Shown: in pieces, positions 52,707-61,694 of the stretch
Layout of the letters: every line of letters starts with the position of its first letter
Numbering within the stretch: the stretch's first letter is position 1
From: Algoriphagus kandeliae
Lineage (GTDB): Bacteria > Bacteroidota > Bacteroidia > Cytophagales > Cyclobacteriaceae
DNA: 64,000 nucleotides
Assembly: GCF_004571135.1 (NCBI RefSeq)
Contig: NZ_SPSB01000002.1
Span: 372,001 to 436,000 of the forward strand
Direction: 5' to 3'
Notes under the pieces: generated by a model
Told to the model about the DNA's origin: nothing
Database searches by the model: none
Seen by the model: only the letters and a program-made list of their open reading frames with translations
Program-made: the position numbers and the translations under genes

Positions 52707-53738
52707 TTAATAGCGGAAACAAGGGATTGTCCGAGCTCTTTGATTTCTGCTTTTTGGGTCTCCCCATAAGAATCGATAGGTCACAGAGATCTCATGAGCC
52801 CCTCCTGAGTTCCGCATTCCAAGTTTGGAAACGGTATAATCAAAGGAGTAACCTATATCCAATCCGGTAGGAAGTGAGACACCTACCAAGGCAATAACAG
52901 CTTCATTATTCGGAAGTGAATTTTTGGTCGGTAAGCCTCGGTACCATAGACCTAATACTAAAGGATCCAGGTAGAGCTGTGTTCCAATATCTAGCTGATT
53001 AAAGGGGTCTTGTTGTTTGTAATTGAAGGCGAAGGAAATTGCCCGTTCCTGATAAGCGTGGGTGAAATAATCTCTTCGGCCTCCTGTAAGGTCAAATTTA
53101 ACTCCCCCTTGAGCTGAAATTTTCATGGGTAGCTCTGAAATCTGCCCCTCAACAAAACTTACATTGGGTTCTCCCAAGTGGTGGGCTGAGGCTCCAAGCC
53201 AGAAGTTTTTGGTATAGAACATACCCCCAACCGCAAAGTCAAAAAAGCTGTATCGGCTATCAATTGGAATTCCATCTAATTCATCTGTAATCACCCCGAT
53301 ATTTCCATTGATGATGTCAATCTGTGTTCCAAAAACCAAGTCCGAGAAAAAAGCATCCCGCTGCATATAACTGGCCTGTCCTCCCAATCGAAAGAAGGTG
53401 TCCTCACCAAGTTGGAGTTTATATGCGTAGGAAAGGCCGACTTCATTGGTGGCGAGATTGGCCATGCTTTCGCGATTTCCGTTGAATATCAACCCAATTC
53501 CAGAATTGTAATCAAATACGTAATGGTCTATATAAAAGGAATAGGAATTGAAGCTGTGGTCCAATCCAGGCCATTGATTTCGGTAATTTACACCAATTCG
53601 TGTGAGTTCGGATGCACCTGTAAGGGCGGGGTTGAGGTAAAGTGGGGCAGCATAAAATTGAGAATATTGTACATCCTGAGCTTTGCTAAAAAAGCTAAGC
53701 CCTATCAATACAACCGCTCCAAAAATTTTCTTCAACAT
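52707..53738 (-). CDS. PorP/SprF-family outer-membrane protein, second copy
   Basis: 343 residues with signal ending FFSKAQ. Same signature DVQYSQFYAAPLYLNPALTG and NYRNQWPGL, and a terminal strand GGAHEISVTYRFLW as in the copy at 49252. It is transcribed alone between a good promoter (53756-53787) and its own terminator, so it is regulated separately from the SprB-repeat operon. No CTD-bearing cargo gene lies directly beside it; it may serve the same cargo or one encoded elsewhere. Confidence 0.92.
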   Translation of the reverse strand: MLKKIFGAVVLIGLSFFSKAQDVQYSQFYAAPLYLNPALTGASELTRIGVNYRNQWPGLDHSFNSYSFYIDHYVFDYNSGIGLIFNGNRESMANLATNEVGLSYAYKLQLGEDTFFRLGGQASYMQRDAFFSDLVFGTQIDIINGNIGVITDELDGIPIDSRYSFFDFAVGGMFYTKNFWLGASAHHLGEPNVSFVEGQISELPMKISAQGGVKFDLTGGRRDYFTHAYQERAISFAFNYKQQDPFNQLDIGTQLYLDPLVLGLWYRGLPTKNSLPNNEAVIALVGVSLPTGLDIGYSFDYTVSKLGMRNSGGAHEISVTYRFLWGDPKSRNQRARTIPCFRY

Positions 53739-53755
53739 AACTTTCCCCTCTTTGA

Positions 53756-53787
53756 CAAAGGTATAGTTGCCTGATAATCAAGCCAAA
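53756..53787 (-). promoter_or_regulatory. Consensus Bacteroidota promoter of the second PorP gene
   Basis: Minus strand TTTG (53787-53784), 20-base spacer, TACCTTTG (53763-53756). Both elements match the consensus exactly. Transcription should start near 53750, giving a short leader before the ATG at 53738. Confidence 0.65.
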
Positions 53788-53924
53788 TTAAATTCCACAA
53801 AGACTAGAAACTACTAGGGCTTATGATTGGGGCGATCAATCAGATTTGTTTCTTGACTTTTACTAAATGTTGTGGTTCTTTTATTCAATAACTATACCAA
53901 AGCGACGTTTATTGGGCATTTTGC

Positions 53925-55157
53925 CTAAAACTCCAGCTGCACTTGATTCTTCACTAAATCTTCAAAGCTTTCACGCTTTCTGATTAGGTGTGCTTTTCCA
54001 TTCCATACCAATACCTCAGCAGGTCGAAGTCTTGAATTGTAATTGGATGCCATGCTAAATCCATAGGCACCAGCATTCTTGATTACGAGTATATCCCCTT
54101 GCCGAACCTCAGGCAAAACCCGATCAGCAGCAAGCGTGTCTGTTTCACAGATGTAGCCAACCACATGATAAGATTGATTTCCACCTTTTGGATTGCTCAG
54201 ATTATAAACATCGTGATAAGCATCATAGAGCATAGGACGGATTAAATGATTTAATCCAGAGTCCACTCCTACGAAGGTGATGGTGGGGGTTTCCTTGACA
54301 ACATTCGCCTCTACCAAGAAGTACCCTGCCTCACTTACCAAAAATTTACCAGGCTCCAACCAAAGCTCTAAGGAGCGCCCATACTCCTTACAAAAATCCT
54401 GAAAGGCTTTAGAAACCTTATCTCCAACCTCCCGAATATCCGTAGCTGGATCTCCTGCTTTGTAAGCAACCTTGAATCCTCCACCACAATCGATAAATCG
54501 TAGATCAGGGAAATTTTTTGCAGCTTCAAATAGCACATTCGCACCCCTAAGGAAAATCTCGGCATCCAAAATATCGGAACCCGTATGTACATGAAGTCCC
54601 GCGATATTCAGGTCATAAGCAGCAACTGTAGCAATGATTTCCGGAAGCTGTTCAATAGAAATTCCAAACTTACTGTGTTTGTGCCCAACTGAAATTTTAG
54701 CATTTCCTCCAGCCAGAATGTGTGGATTGATTCGAATGCAAGCTGGAACTTGATTTCCGTATTGCTTCCCAAATTGCTTCATCAAAGGGATGCTGTCCAA
54801 ATTGACCATCACCCCTAATTTTACCGCTTCCTCAATTTCAGAAAATGAAACCCCACTTGGAGTGTACATAATCTCTACCGGGTCAAAACCCGCCATTATC
54901 CCAAGTTTTACTTCCTCAATGGACACGGCATCAATCCCAGCTCCGGCATTTCTGATCAGTTTTAATATAGAAATATTGGAAAGGGCCTTAGTAGCATATT
55001 TAATCTTTAAAGGAACATCAGAAAAGGCCTCTTGGATAGAGCGGATTTGACTGACGATTTTTTCTCCATCATAAACATAAAGTGGCAGCCCGAATTCTCT
55101 AGCGATAGACTCTAGGCTTACTCCCTGAATCTCGGAAGGATGTTGGTTTAAATTCAT
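53925..55157 (-). CDS. lysA: Diaminopimelate decarboxylase LysA
   Basis: 410 residues from the ATG at 55157; an upstream in-frame ATG at 55214 adds 19 residues not expected in the family. PLP lysine K57 in KYATKAL; HKHSKFGI, HVHTGSDI and GGGFKVAY cofactor motifs; substrate motif YICETDTLA near 325. It catalyses the last step of lysine synthesis, meso-diaminopimelate to L-lysine. lysC, the first enzyme of the pathway, is also in this window at 62577-63899 but not in an operon with it. Confidence 0.95.
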   Translation of the reverse strand: MNLNQHPSEIQGVSLESIAREFGLPLYVYDGEKIVSQIRSIQEAFSDVPLKIKYATKALSNISILKLIRNAGAGIDAVSIEEVKLGIMAGFDPVEIMYTPSGVSFSEIEEAVKLGVMVNLDSIPLMKQFGKQYGNQVPACIRINPHILAGGNAKISVGHKHSKFGISIEQLPEIIATVAAYDLNIAGLHVHTGSDILDAEIFLRGANVLFEAAKNFPDLRFIDCGGGFKVAYKAGDPATDIREVGDKVSKAFQDFCKEYGRSLELWLEPGKFLVSEAGYFLVEANVVKETPTITFVGVDSGLNHLIRPMLYDAYHDVYNLSNPKGGNQSYHVVGYICETDTLAADRVLPEVRQGDILVIKNAGAYGFSMASNYNSRLRPAEVLVWNGKAHLIRKRESFEDLVKNQVQLEF

Positions 55158-55319
55158 GGTCTGAAATTTGCCCCCAAAGATAGGGATCATCCATCCAAGC
55201 AACGAATGATTCAAGGCTTTTCCCCGCTGGATTTTCCAAATTGATTTCGAAAAAGACTTGTCCTTGATTGTCTGCCGGTTAAATATTGTTAAGTATTAAC
55301 CCTCCCTTTTCAAAGGGCG

Positions 55320-55327
55320 TAAATTTG
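55320..55327 (+). promoter_or_regulatory. Perfect -7 element four bases before the sensor-kinase start
   Basis: TAAATTTG matches TAnnTTTG. The ATG follows at 55332, so initiation about 5-7 bases after the box would give a leaderless transcript. An imperfect palindrome GGTTAA / TTAACC (55278-55283, 55296-55301) lies just upstream. No clear -33 box. Confidence 0.35.
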
Positions 55328-55331
55328 TACT

Positions 55332-57050
55332 ATGTCCAAAAATAAAATCACCCTGATTATTGTGTTAATGTCCGTGGCCAGTTTGGGGCTTATGGGCTTT
55401 CAATATTATTGGGTGAGCAATGCCATTAGGATTAATCAGGAGCGATTTGACCAAGAAGTGTATCAGGCATTAGCAGGTGCTGTAGATCAAATCGAAAAAG
55501 GAGAAACCAGTGATTTTTTATTGGGGCAATTGATGCGTGACCCAGTCCTTCAGGAGTCGCTATTTGAAAAAATCGAGCCTATCAATATAGATGAAATCAG
55601 ACCCAAACCACGAATCCGCCCAAGTACTTCCATTGTAGACACACTCCAAATTGCATCAGTTCCTCAAGTGAGTACGCGATTTAAGCGAATGCTTGAAGTT
55701 CGAGGAATTGATCTGAGTTTATTGGAGGAGTTGGAGCAATTTTTTGCCTATATGACTCCCGAGGTGGCGTCTTCCATTTTCACCCCTGATGAGATGGCTA
55801 TTCTTTTGGAGGAAAAGGAACGGCAACTAGAGTATTTGAGTAGAGTAGAGGTTTTTTCCTTTTCAAGAGGGACAGGAGTACTTCCTAATAATATTGTCGA
55901 ATATGAACCAGCAATTTCTCCGGAAGCCATTGACAAAATTCGTCGTGCCAACTTGAAGATTGATCTTATGAATAAGGCATGGGAAGAAATGGCAGAGGGG
56001 CAAAAGGAAATTTTGGAAAGGCTCGATACGACCAATGTGCGGAAACTGGTGAAAAGTAACCTGCTTGAGCGGGGAATTATGGAGGATTTTGAGTTGGGGA
56101 TTCTTCAAGATGATGGGCTTTTGATGCCTATTGGGAAAGTGGATCAACCATTTCGATTGGTACAATATGGAACGCAGGCCAAGCTTTTCCCACGGGATAT
56201 TTTGGGCAAGGAAAACTATCTGTACATCTTTTTCCCTGAAAAGACACAGCATGTGATCCGCCAAGTTTGGTTGCCTATTAGCTCCTCAATCCTTTTTATT
56301 GGAGTGATTATCTGGTGTTTTATTTATGCAATTCGTGTGATTTTTAAGCAGAAGGCTCTTTCCGACACCAAGAATGATTTTATCAACAATATGACCCATG
56401 AGTTCAAGACTCCTCTTGCGACGGTGAGTTTGGCGGTGGAGGCATTGCAGGATCCTGAACTTTCCACCCAGGATAAATTCAGAGACCGATATCTGGGGAT
56501 CATTAAAGATGAAAATAAGCGTTTGGTCGCACAGGTTGAAAATGTACTGCAGGCTGCTGCACTAGATAAACAGGATTTCAAACTTAAACTGGAGGAAGTT
56601 AATCTTTCAGAGTTATTGGATGATGCGGTAGATCATTTCAGTTTGCAAATTGAAAAAAGAGAAGGTGAATTGGTTTTTGAAAATGAACTTCAGCATCCAG
56701 TGATTCAAGCAGACCGTTTTCACATAAGCCATATTTTCAATAACCTATTGGATAATGCCAATAAGTATTCGCCAGAAAAACCAATGATTACCGTTCGGGC
56801 TTGGGAAGAAGAGGACCAGATTTTGATAAGTATACAGGATCAGGGGATCGGCCTTAGCAAGGATGCGCAGCGGAAAATTTTCGATAAATTCTACCGAGTT
56901 CCTACCGGAAACCTTCATGATGTAAAAGGCTTTGGCTTGGGTCTTTCCTATGTCAAAACTATGCTAGAGGCCCATAAAGGCGGAATTTCCGTCAAAAGTG
57001 AACTTGGGAAAGGAAGTACCTTTACCATTAACTTACCAAAAAGAAAATGA
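55332..57050 (+). CDS. Sensor histidine kinase
   Basis: 572 residues. Membrane helices at about 7-29 and 315-336 enclose a 285-residue periplasmic sensor rich in charged and helical sequence. The dimerisation domain has phospho-acceptor H356 in NNMTHEFKTPLATVSL. The ATPase shows the N box NNLLDNANKYSPE, G1 DQGIGLS, F and G2 GFGLGLSYVKTM. It phosphorylates the response regulator of the next gene, with which it overlaps by four bases (ATGA). The layout matches RprX-type kinases of Bacteroidota; the stimulus is unknown. Confidence 0.93.
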   Translation: MSKNKITLIIVLMSVASLGLMGFQYYWVSNAIRINQERFDQEVYQALAGAVDQIEKGETSDFLLGQLMRDPVLQESLFEKIEPINIDEIRPKPRIRPSTSIVDTLQIASVPQVSTRFKRMLEVRGIDLSLLEELEQFFAYMTPEVASSIFTPDEMAILLEEKERQLEYLSRVEVFSFSRGTGVLPNNIVEYEPAISPEAIDKIRRANLKIDLMNKAWEEMAEGQKEILERLDTTNVRKLVKSNLLERGIMEDFELGILQDDGLLMPIGKVDQPFRLVQYGTQAKLFPRDILGKENYLYIFFPEKTQHVIRQVWLPISSSILFIGVIIWCFIYAIRVIFKQKALSDTKNDFINNMTHEFKTPLATVSLAVEALQDPELSTQDKFRDRYLGIIKDENKRLVAQVENVLQAAALDKQDFKLKLEEVNLSELLDDAVDHFSLQIEKREGELVFENELQHPVIQADRFHISHIFNNLLDNANKYSPEKPMITVRAWEEEDQILISIQDQGIGLSKDAQRKIFDKFYRVPTGNLHDVKGFGLGLSYVKTMLEAHKGGISVKSELGKGSTFTINLPKRK

Positions 57051-57742
57051 GCAAAGCAAGATTATTAGTCGTAGAAGATGACCCTAATTTGGGTGATATC
57101 TTAAAGGAATATTTAGAAATGAAAGGCTACGAGCCTACTCTTTGCCGTGATGGGGAAGAAGGTTGGAGCAAGTTTAAAAAAGACAAATACGACCTGTGTC
57201 TTTTGGATATCATGATGCCAAAGAAGGATGGTTTTACCCTCGCAAAGGAGATAAAGAAGGTTCAGGAAGATTTACCTATCCTTTTTCTGACTGCCAAAAA
57301 CCAAAAAGAAGATGTCATCGAAGGTCTAAAAATCGGAGCTGACGATTATTTGACCAAACCGTTTAGCATGGAGGAACTTCTCCTTCGGGTCAATGCCATT
57401 CTAAGAAGAACACAAAAAGGTCAGGAGACTGCGCCTTTGAAAGTTTATAAGTTTGGCGGTTTTGAATTGCATTATGATAAGCAGTTATTGGAAGGACCAA
57501 AAGGACCTCATAAGTTGACTTCTAAGGAAAATGAATTGCTACGTCTTTTGGCTTCAGAAATGAATCGATTGGTAAATCGAAGTCATGCGCTGAAGCAAAT
57601 CTGGGGAGACGACAGCTATTTCAATGCCCGAAGCATGGATGTGTACCTGAGTAAGATTCGAAAAATCCTCAAGGATGACCCAAAGGTTCAAATCATCACT
57701 GTACACGGAGAAGGCTTTAAGCTGATTGTAACAGAAGATTGA
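57047..57742 (+). CDS. OmpR/PhoB-family response regulator
   Basis: 231 residues. The receiver domain has acidic pair E10-D11-D12, phosphorylation site D54 (LLDIMMPKKDG) and K104-type lysine in DYLTKPF. The C-terminal winged helix of the OmpR type covers about 135-231 (LTSKENELLRLLASEMNRLV, ARSMDVYLSKIRKILK). It pairs with the sensor kinase above and resembles RprY. Its targets are unknown. It is followed by a terminator that overlaps the end of the convergent epimerase gene. Confidence 0.95.
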   Translation: MSKARLLVVEDDPNLGDILKEYLEMKGYEPTLCRDGEEGWSKFKKDKYDLCLLDIMMPKKDGFTLAKEIKKVQEDLPILFLTAKNQKEDVIEGLKIGADDYLTKPFSMEELLLRVNAILRRTQKGQETAPLKVYKFGGFELHYDKQLLEGPKGPHKLTSKENELLRLLASEMNRLVNRSHALKQIWGDDSYFNARSMDVYLSKIRKILKDDPKVQIITVHGEGFKLIVTED

Positions 57743-57747
57743 TTTTC

Positions 57748-57772
57748 GCCGGACTTTTGTCCGGCTTTTTTA
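57748..57772 (+). terminator. Intrinsic terminator after the two-component operon
   Basis: Perfect 7-bp stem GCCGGAC / GTCCGGC with loop TTTT and a T7 run, overlapping the final bases of the convergent gene. Confidence 0.9.
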
Positions 57773-58780
57773 TTTTAAAATGGCACCAATTCCAGATCGG
57801 TTTGGAAATTCTACTCCGGAGGAAGTGACTATTACGCCTTCGGCAGGATCTTTAGCCAGCAAAAGTGCTCCATCCATATCCACATAATCCAACAAAGGAG
57901 CTAAATGTGCAATGGCAGAGATTCCCACGGATGATTCTGTCATACAACCAACCATGGTTTTCATTCCAAGGGATTTTGCTTCCTGAATCATTCGAAGTCC
58001 AGGGGTAATCCCGCCAGCTTTTACCAATTTCACGTTGATGGCATGAAATAAGCCATGGCACCGTTTCACATCTGATTCTACCATACAACTTTCATCTGCC
58101 ATGACAGGAAGTTTGGAATGTTGGTATACTTCTTTCATTCCTTCCCAATCTTCTCTAGGAAGAGGTTGTTCCATAAATTCTACTCCAAGCTTGGCGAGTT
58201 CTTCTGAGTTTCGAATTGCCTGCTCAGCAGTCCAAGCACAATTGGCATCAATTCGGAATACAGCGTCAGTTTCATTTCGAAGAGCCCGGACAATATCCAA
58301 GTCATTGTCAGTTCCCAATTTGATCTTATAAATTGACCAATCCACTTCCTTCATTTTGGCAACCATTTTTTCTACCGTATCAATCCCAATGGTATAATTG
58401 CTGATAGGAATTCGTTCCGGATTCAAGCCCAAAACTTCGTAGAGTTTTTTGCCTTGCTTTTTGGCAAAAAGATCCCAAGCTGCCATATCCAAGGCACATT
58501 GGGCAAAAGCATCCTCCTTAAAATGAGCTTTCCCATGTTCCCAAAGTTCGGAGGGGTGATTCCAATTTATCCCTTCAACTATGGGCCTGAATTTTTCCAA
58601 GCTTTCTTGCATTCCTTCGACAGTTACCCCGTAATAGGGATTGCTGGTTGCTTCGCCTAAACCTTCCATTCCGTCTTCTTCCAATTTCACAATCAGGGTG
58701 TCTTGTACTTCTCGGCTTTGGTGCGCAATGGTAAATCTGTGTTTCAAAGGAAGGTCATAGACCTGATATGATAGCTTCAT
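57770..58780 (-). CDS. Dipeptide epimerase (L-Ala-D/L-Glu epimerase-like, enolase superfamily)
   Basis: 336 residues from the ATG at 58780. Catalytic and metal residues: KxK (K152, K154 in YKIKLGTD), D178 (RIDANCAW), E204 (EFMEQPLP), D229 (MADESCM) and K251 (NVKLVKAGG). The family epimerises dipeptides; L-Ala-D/L-Glu forms serve recycling of murein peptides. Its start and that of the M14 carboxypeptidase gene face away from each other across 90 bases, suggesting coordinated control in peptide recycling. The exact dipeptide specificity is not deducible. Confidence 0.88.
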   Translation of the reverse strand: MKLSYQVYDLPLKHRFTIAHQSREVQDTLIVKLEEDGMEGLGEATSNPYYGVTVEGMQESLEKFRPIVEGINWNHPSELWEHGKAHFKEDAFAQCALDMAAWDLFAKKQGKKLYEVLGLNPERIPISNYTIGIDTVEKMVAKMKEVDWSIYKIKLGTDNDLDIVRALRNETDAVFRIDANCAWTAEQAIRNSEELAKLGVEFMEQPLPREDWEGMKEVYQHSKLPVMADESCMVESDVKRCHGLFHAINVKLVKAGGITPGLRMIQEAKSLGMKTMVGCMTESSVGISAIAHLAPLLDYVDMDGALLLAKDPAEGVIVTSSGVEFPNRSGIGAILK

Positions 58781-58870
58781 AGAATAGTCGCTGGGATATT
58801 GGGAGTTTGGCTGTTTTTTTCTGGTGATTTGCGTAGTTTTACTCGAAACCACACTATTGATTTTCAAAAG

Positions 58871-60352
58871 ATGAAGTTAAATAAAAGATCAATTTCTAGT
58901 CTTTTCTTATTGTTTTTGTTTTTCGCTTATGGATGCGACCAAGCAAGCAAAACATCACCGGAATCTATTCCATTAGAAACGCTTCAAAATGCTCATGAAC
59001 AGTTTTTGGAAGGGGCAATTACTCATCGTCGCTTCAAGCATGAAGATTTGCAGCCTCTCATTCAAAAGCATTCTGATGCCTTTGAAATTGCAGTGCTAGG
59101 AAACTCTGTGGAGGGAAGAAGTATTTCTTCCTTAGACTGGGGACAAGGAGAAACCAAAGTGATGCTTTGGTCTCAGATGCATGGGAATGAAAGTACAGCT
59201 ACCATGGCCTTGTTTGATTTATTCAATTTTTTGAAAGCTTCAGGAGATGAATTTGATCCAATTCGGCAGACCTTAATGGAGAATCTGAAAATCAAATTTA
59301 TTCCTATGATCAATCCCGATGGGGCCGAAGCTTTCAAGCGGAGAAATGCATTGGATATCGACCTCAATCGAGATGCGATTTCCCAGATTTCACCAGAGGC
59401 TGTTATTTTAAAGGGAGCTCGGGATTCTTTTGAGCCAGAATTCGGATTCAATCTCCATGATCAGCAGATTTATTATAATGTGGAAAACACACCTAAACAG
59501 GCAACTATCTCTGTTTTGGCACCTGGATACAATTATGAGCGGGATATCAATGAAGTACGTGGCCGTGCGATGAAGACCATCGTGGGAATGAATGAAGTGC
59601 TTCAGCAATTGATTCCGGGACAGGTTGGGAAATATGACGATGGATTTGAGCCACGAGCTTTTGGTGACAATATTCAAAAATGGGGTACAAGTACGATTTT
59701 GATTGAGTCAGGAGGTTATAATGGAGATCCTGAGAAGCAATATATCCGCAAGCTCAATTTCATGATCATCCTAAATGCCCTTCATCAGATTGCCAAAAAG
59801 GGTTATGAAGCCTACACTGTGGATCAATATTTTGAGATACCAGATAATGGCTTCCAATTGATGGATTTGATTTTACAGGAAGTTCAAGTTCCAGTGGAGG
59901 GATCGTTGTATCCAGTGGACATTGCCATTAGAAGGAGGGAATCCAATGCCGGTCCGACTTATTCTGTCACAGGGAATGTTGAAGATTTGGGTGATATGCA
60001 GGTTTATTTTGGTTTGGAAGAACTGGACGCAACTGGCTTGAAGTTTACAGAAGGGAAAGTGTATGAACAGGCTTTTGAATCTGTAGATGAAATCACTGTT
60101 GATAAAACGATGGAATTATTGAGGTCAGGCTATATTGCTGTAAAAGTAAAAAATGGCCAAGCTGGAGATTTGCATCAACTTCCAATTGTAGTGCTTCAAA
60201 GCACTGATAAATTTTCTTTTGGATGGAAAACCGGATCAAACCCTACCTTTTTCCTTTCCGATGGAAATACGCTTCGTTATGCTGTGGTTAATGGCTATTT
60301 GATTGATCTGGAGAATCCAAAAGATCAGTTGATCAAGCAGCGCGTTTATTGA
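58871..60352 (+). CDS. M14 zinc carboxypeptidase lipoprotein
   Basis: 493 residues from the ATG at 58871, which opens a lipoprotein signal (FFAYGC, Cys22). Zinc ligands H104 and E107 (HGNESTA) and H196 (FNLHDQQ) are present, as is the substrate-binding DLNRDA and a Glu in ILIESGGYNGDPE. About 130 C-terminal residues form a separate beta-rich domain. M14 enzymes trim C-terminal residues of peptides; murein-tripeptide forms exist. Divergence from the dipeptide epimerase hints at murein or dietary peptide recycling, as inference. Confidence 0.88.
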   Translation: MKLNKRSISSLFLLFLFFAYGCDQASKTSPESIPLETLQNAHEQFLEGAITHRRFKHEDLQPLIQKHSDAFEIAVLGNSVEGRSISSLDWGQGETKVMLWSQMHGNESTATMALFDLFNFLKASGDEFDPIRQTLMENLKIKFIPMINPDGAEAFKRRNALDIDLNRDAISQISPEAVILKGARDSFEPEFGFNLHDQQIYYNVENTPKQATISVLAPGYNYERDINEVRGRAMKTIVGMNEVLQQLIPGQVGKYDDGFEPRAFGDNIQKWGTSTILIESGGYNGDPEKQYIRKLNFMIILNALHQIAKKGYEAYTVDQYFEIPDNGFQLMDLILQEVQVPVEGSLYPVDIAIRRRESNAGPTYSVTGNVEDLGDMQVYFGLEELDATGLKFTEGKVYEQAFESVDEITVDKTMELLRSGYIAVKVKNGQAGDLHQLPIVVLQSTDKFSFGWKTGSNPTFFLSDGNTLRYAVVNGYLIDLENPKDQLIKQRVY

Positions 60353-60373
60353 TTTTATCATGTCTTAGAATTT

Positions 60374-60498
60374 GAAAGAGGCTGTCTCGAAAGCCATTTT
60401 TTTGTCAGGCTGAGCGAAGTCGAAGTCTATTTTTGCTTGATTAGCATCGTTTCGACTCCGCTCAACGTGACAAAGCTCAATTAGGGACAGCCTCTTTT
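60374..60498. repeat. Large palindromic interspersed repeat
   Basis: Outer arms GAAAGAGGCTGTCTC / GGGACAGCCTC(TTTT) enclose inner arms GTCAGGCTGAGCGAAGTC / GACTCCGCTCAACGTGAC. The element spans about 125 bases and ends in a T-run, so it can also end transcription of the M14 gene. Sequences of this type are dispersed through many Bacteroidota genomes; this copy number cannot be judged from one window. Confidence 0.7.
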
Positions 60499-60543
60499 TC
60501 TTTCCAAAAAATCCATAACTTTAATTAGTTAACTCTTTCGACC

Positions 60544-61269
60544 ATGAGATCAAATGCAATACTTTTCGCAATAGCCATTGTGCTGTCATCCATCATTTTT
60601 GGCTATGCAGTGATTAATCGAAATCGCCCTCAGGGAACTGTGAATGTGACTGGTTTGGGTGAGAAAAATTTCACCTCGGATTTGATCGTTTGGGAAGGTA
60701 ACTTCAGTAGAAGCAGTGCCAATATTCAATCGGCATATGCCAATTTGGAAAAAGACAGGGAGGCAGTGACCCAATATTTGGTATCGAAAGGTATTCCTCA
60801 GGAACAATTGGTTTTTAATGCAGTCACCACTAATCCAACCTATGATCAAAATTATTCCAATGATGGCCGCTACATGGGCCAGACATTTACAGGATATCAA
60901 CTGAATCAGTCTTTGGTTATCGAATCTCAAGAGGTGGAAAAAGTCGAGAAAATCAGCCGGGAAATTACCGAGCTTTTAAACCAAGGCATAGCTTTTTATT
61001 CTCAGCAGCCTCGCTACTATTACACTGAACTTGAATCTTTGAAATTGGAAATGATTGCCAAGGCTACGGAAGATGCTCGGATTCGTGCCGAACGAATTGC
61101 TGAAAATTCCGGGGCAAAACTCGGAAGTCTGATTTCAGCTAATATGGGGGTTTTTCAGATTACCGGTCAAAATTCCGGTGAGGATTATTCTTGGGGAGGA
61201 GCTTTTAATACCAGTTCAAAAAATAAAACAGCTTCGATTACGATGAAGCTGGTTTTTGAGGTGGATTAA
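60544..61269 (+). CDS. SIMPL-domain (DUF541) protein
   Basis: 241 residues with an N-terminal signal/anchor (about 5-24). The SIMPL domain fills the rest: GTVNVTGLGEKNFTSDLIVW, the helix DREAVTQYLVSKGIPQEQL, and SLKLEMIAKATEDARIRAERIAENSGAKLG. Bacterial members (for example BP26) form channel-like oligomers in the periplasm or outer membrane with no agreed function. It is alone, bounded by the palindromic repeat and a convergent small membrane protein gene. Confidence 0.85.
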   Translation: MRSNAILFAIAIVLSSIIFGYAVINRNRPQGTVNVTGLGEKNFTSDLIVWEGNFSRSSANIQSAYANLEKDREAVTQYLVSKGIPQEQLVFNAVTTNPTYDQNYSNDGRYMGQTFTGYQLNQSLVIESQEVEKVEKISREITELLNQGIAFYSQQPRYYYTELESLKLEMIAKATEDARIRAERIAENSGAKLGSLISANMGVFQITGQNSGEDYSWGGAFNTSSKNKTASITMKLVFEVD

Positions 61270-61272
61270 TTT

Positions 61273-61578
61273 TTATCCCAAAGCCAAGGCTAGTGGAATA
61301 AACAGTCCGTAAGCAAGCAAACCTATTGCCCAACCCATTATTTTCTTGAAACCCGTAGATTGGCGAAGGCCAACCGTATTTTTGAAAATTATTCCAGAAA
61401 TCCCTGCAGCAATAGGAGTGAAGATGAAATAGATGGATAGCTCTTTCAGGTTTTGGATTGAAAGAGAGCCATTTACACTGAAAAACACGAGAAGAAGTAA
61501 AATTGCGAAAAGTGCGTTTTTGGCGAAAATCATACGATTGGAATCATAGGTCAATCGCCTTGCAGAGATGGTATTCAT
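61273..61578 (-). CDS. Small hypothetical membrane protein
   Basis: 101 residues with three hydrophobic helices (about 18-36, 46-65, 80-100) and a charged loop NTVGLRQSTGFKKIMGW. No family recognised. It converges on the SIMPL gene with three bases between the stops. Upstream, a bidirectional terminator at 61650-61674 separates it from the OsmC gene. Confidence 0.55.
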   Translation of the reverse strand: MNTISARRLTYDSNRMIFAKNALFAILLLLVFFSVNGSLSIQNLKELSIYFIFTPIAAGISGIIFKNTVGLRQSTGFKKIMGWAIGLLAYGLFIPLALALG

Positions 61579-61649
61579 GGTAATCTGTGAGTTGGTTTAG
61601 TAGTCGTAGCAGATTCCTAACGGATTTGACTGCTGTAAAGTTCTAACAA

Positions 61650-61674
61650 AAAAAGATCCCGAAGGATCTTTTTG
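61650..61674. terminator. Bidirectional terminator after osmC
   Basis: AAAAAGATCC / GGATCTTTTT with a short loop; T-runs on both strands. Confidence 0.85.
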
Positions 61675-61694
61675 TTATGTTAAAATTCCTAATC

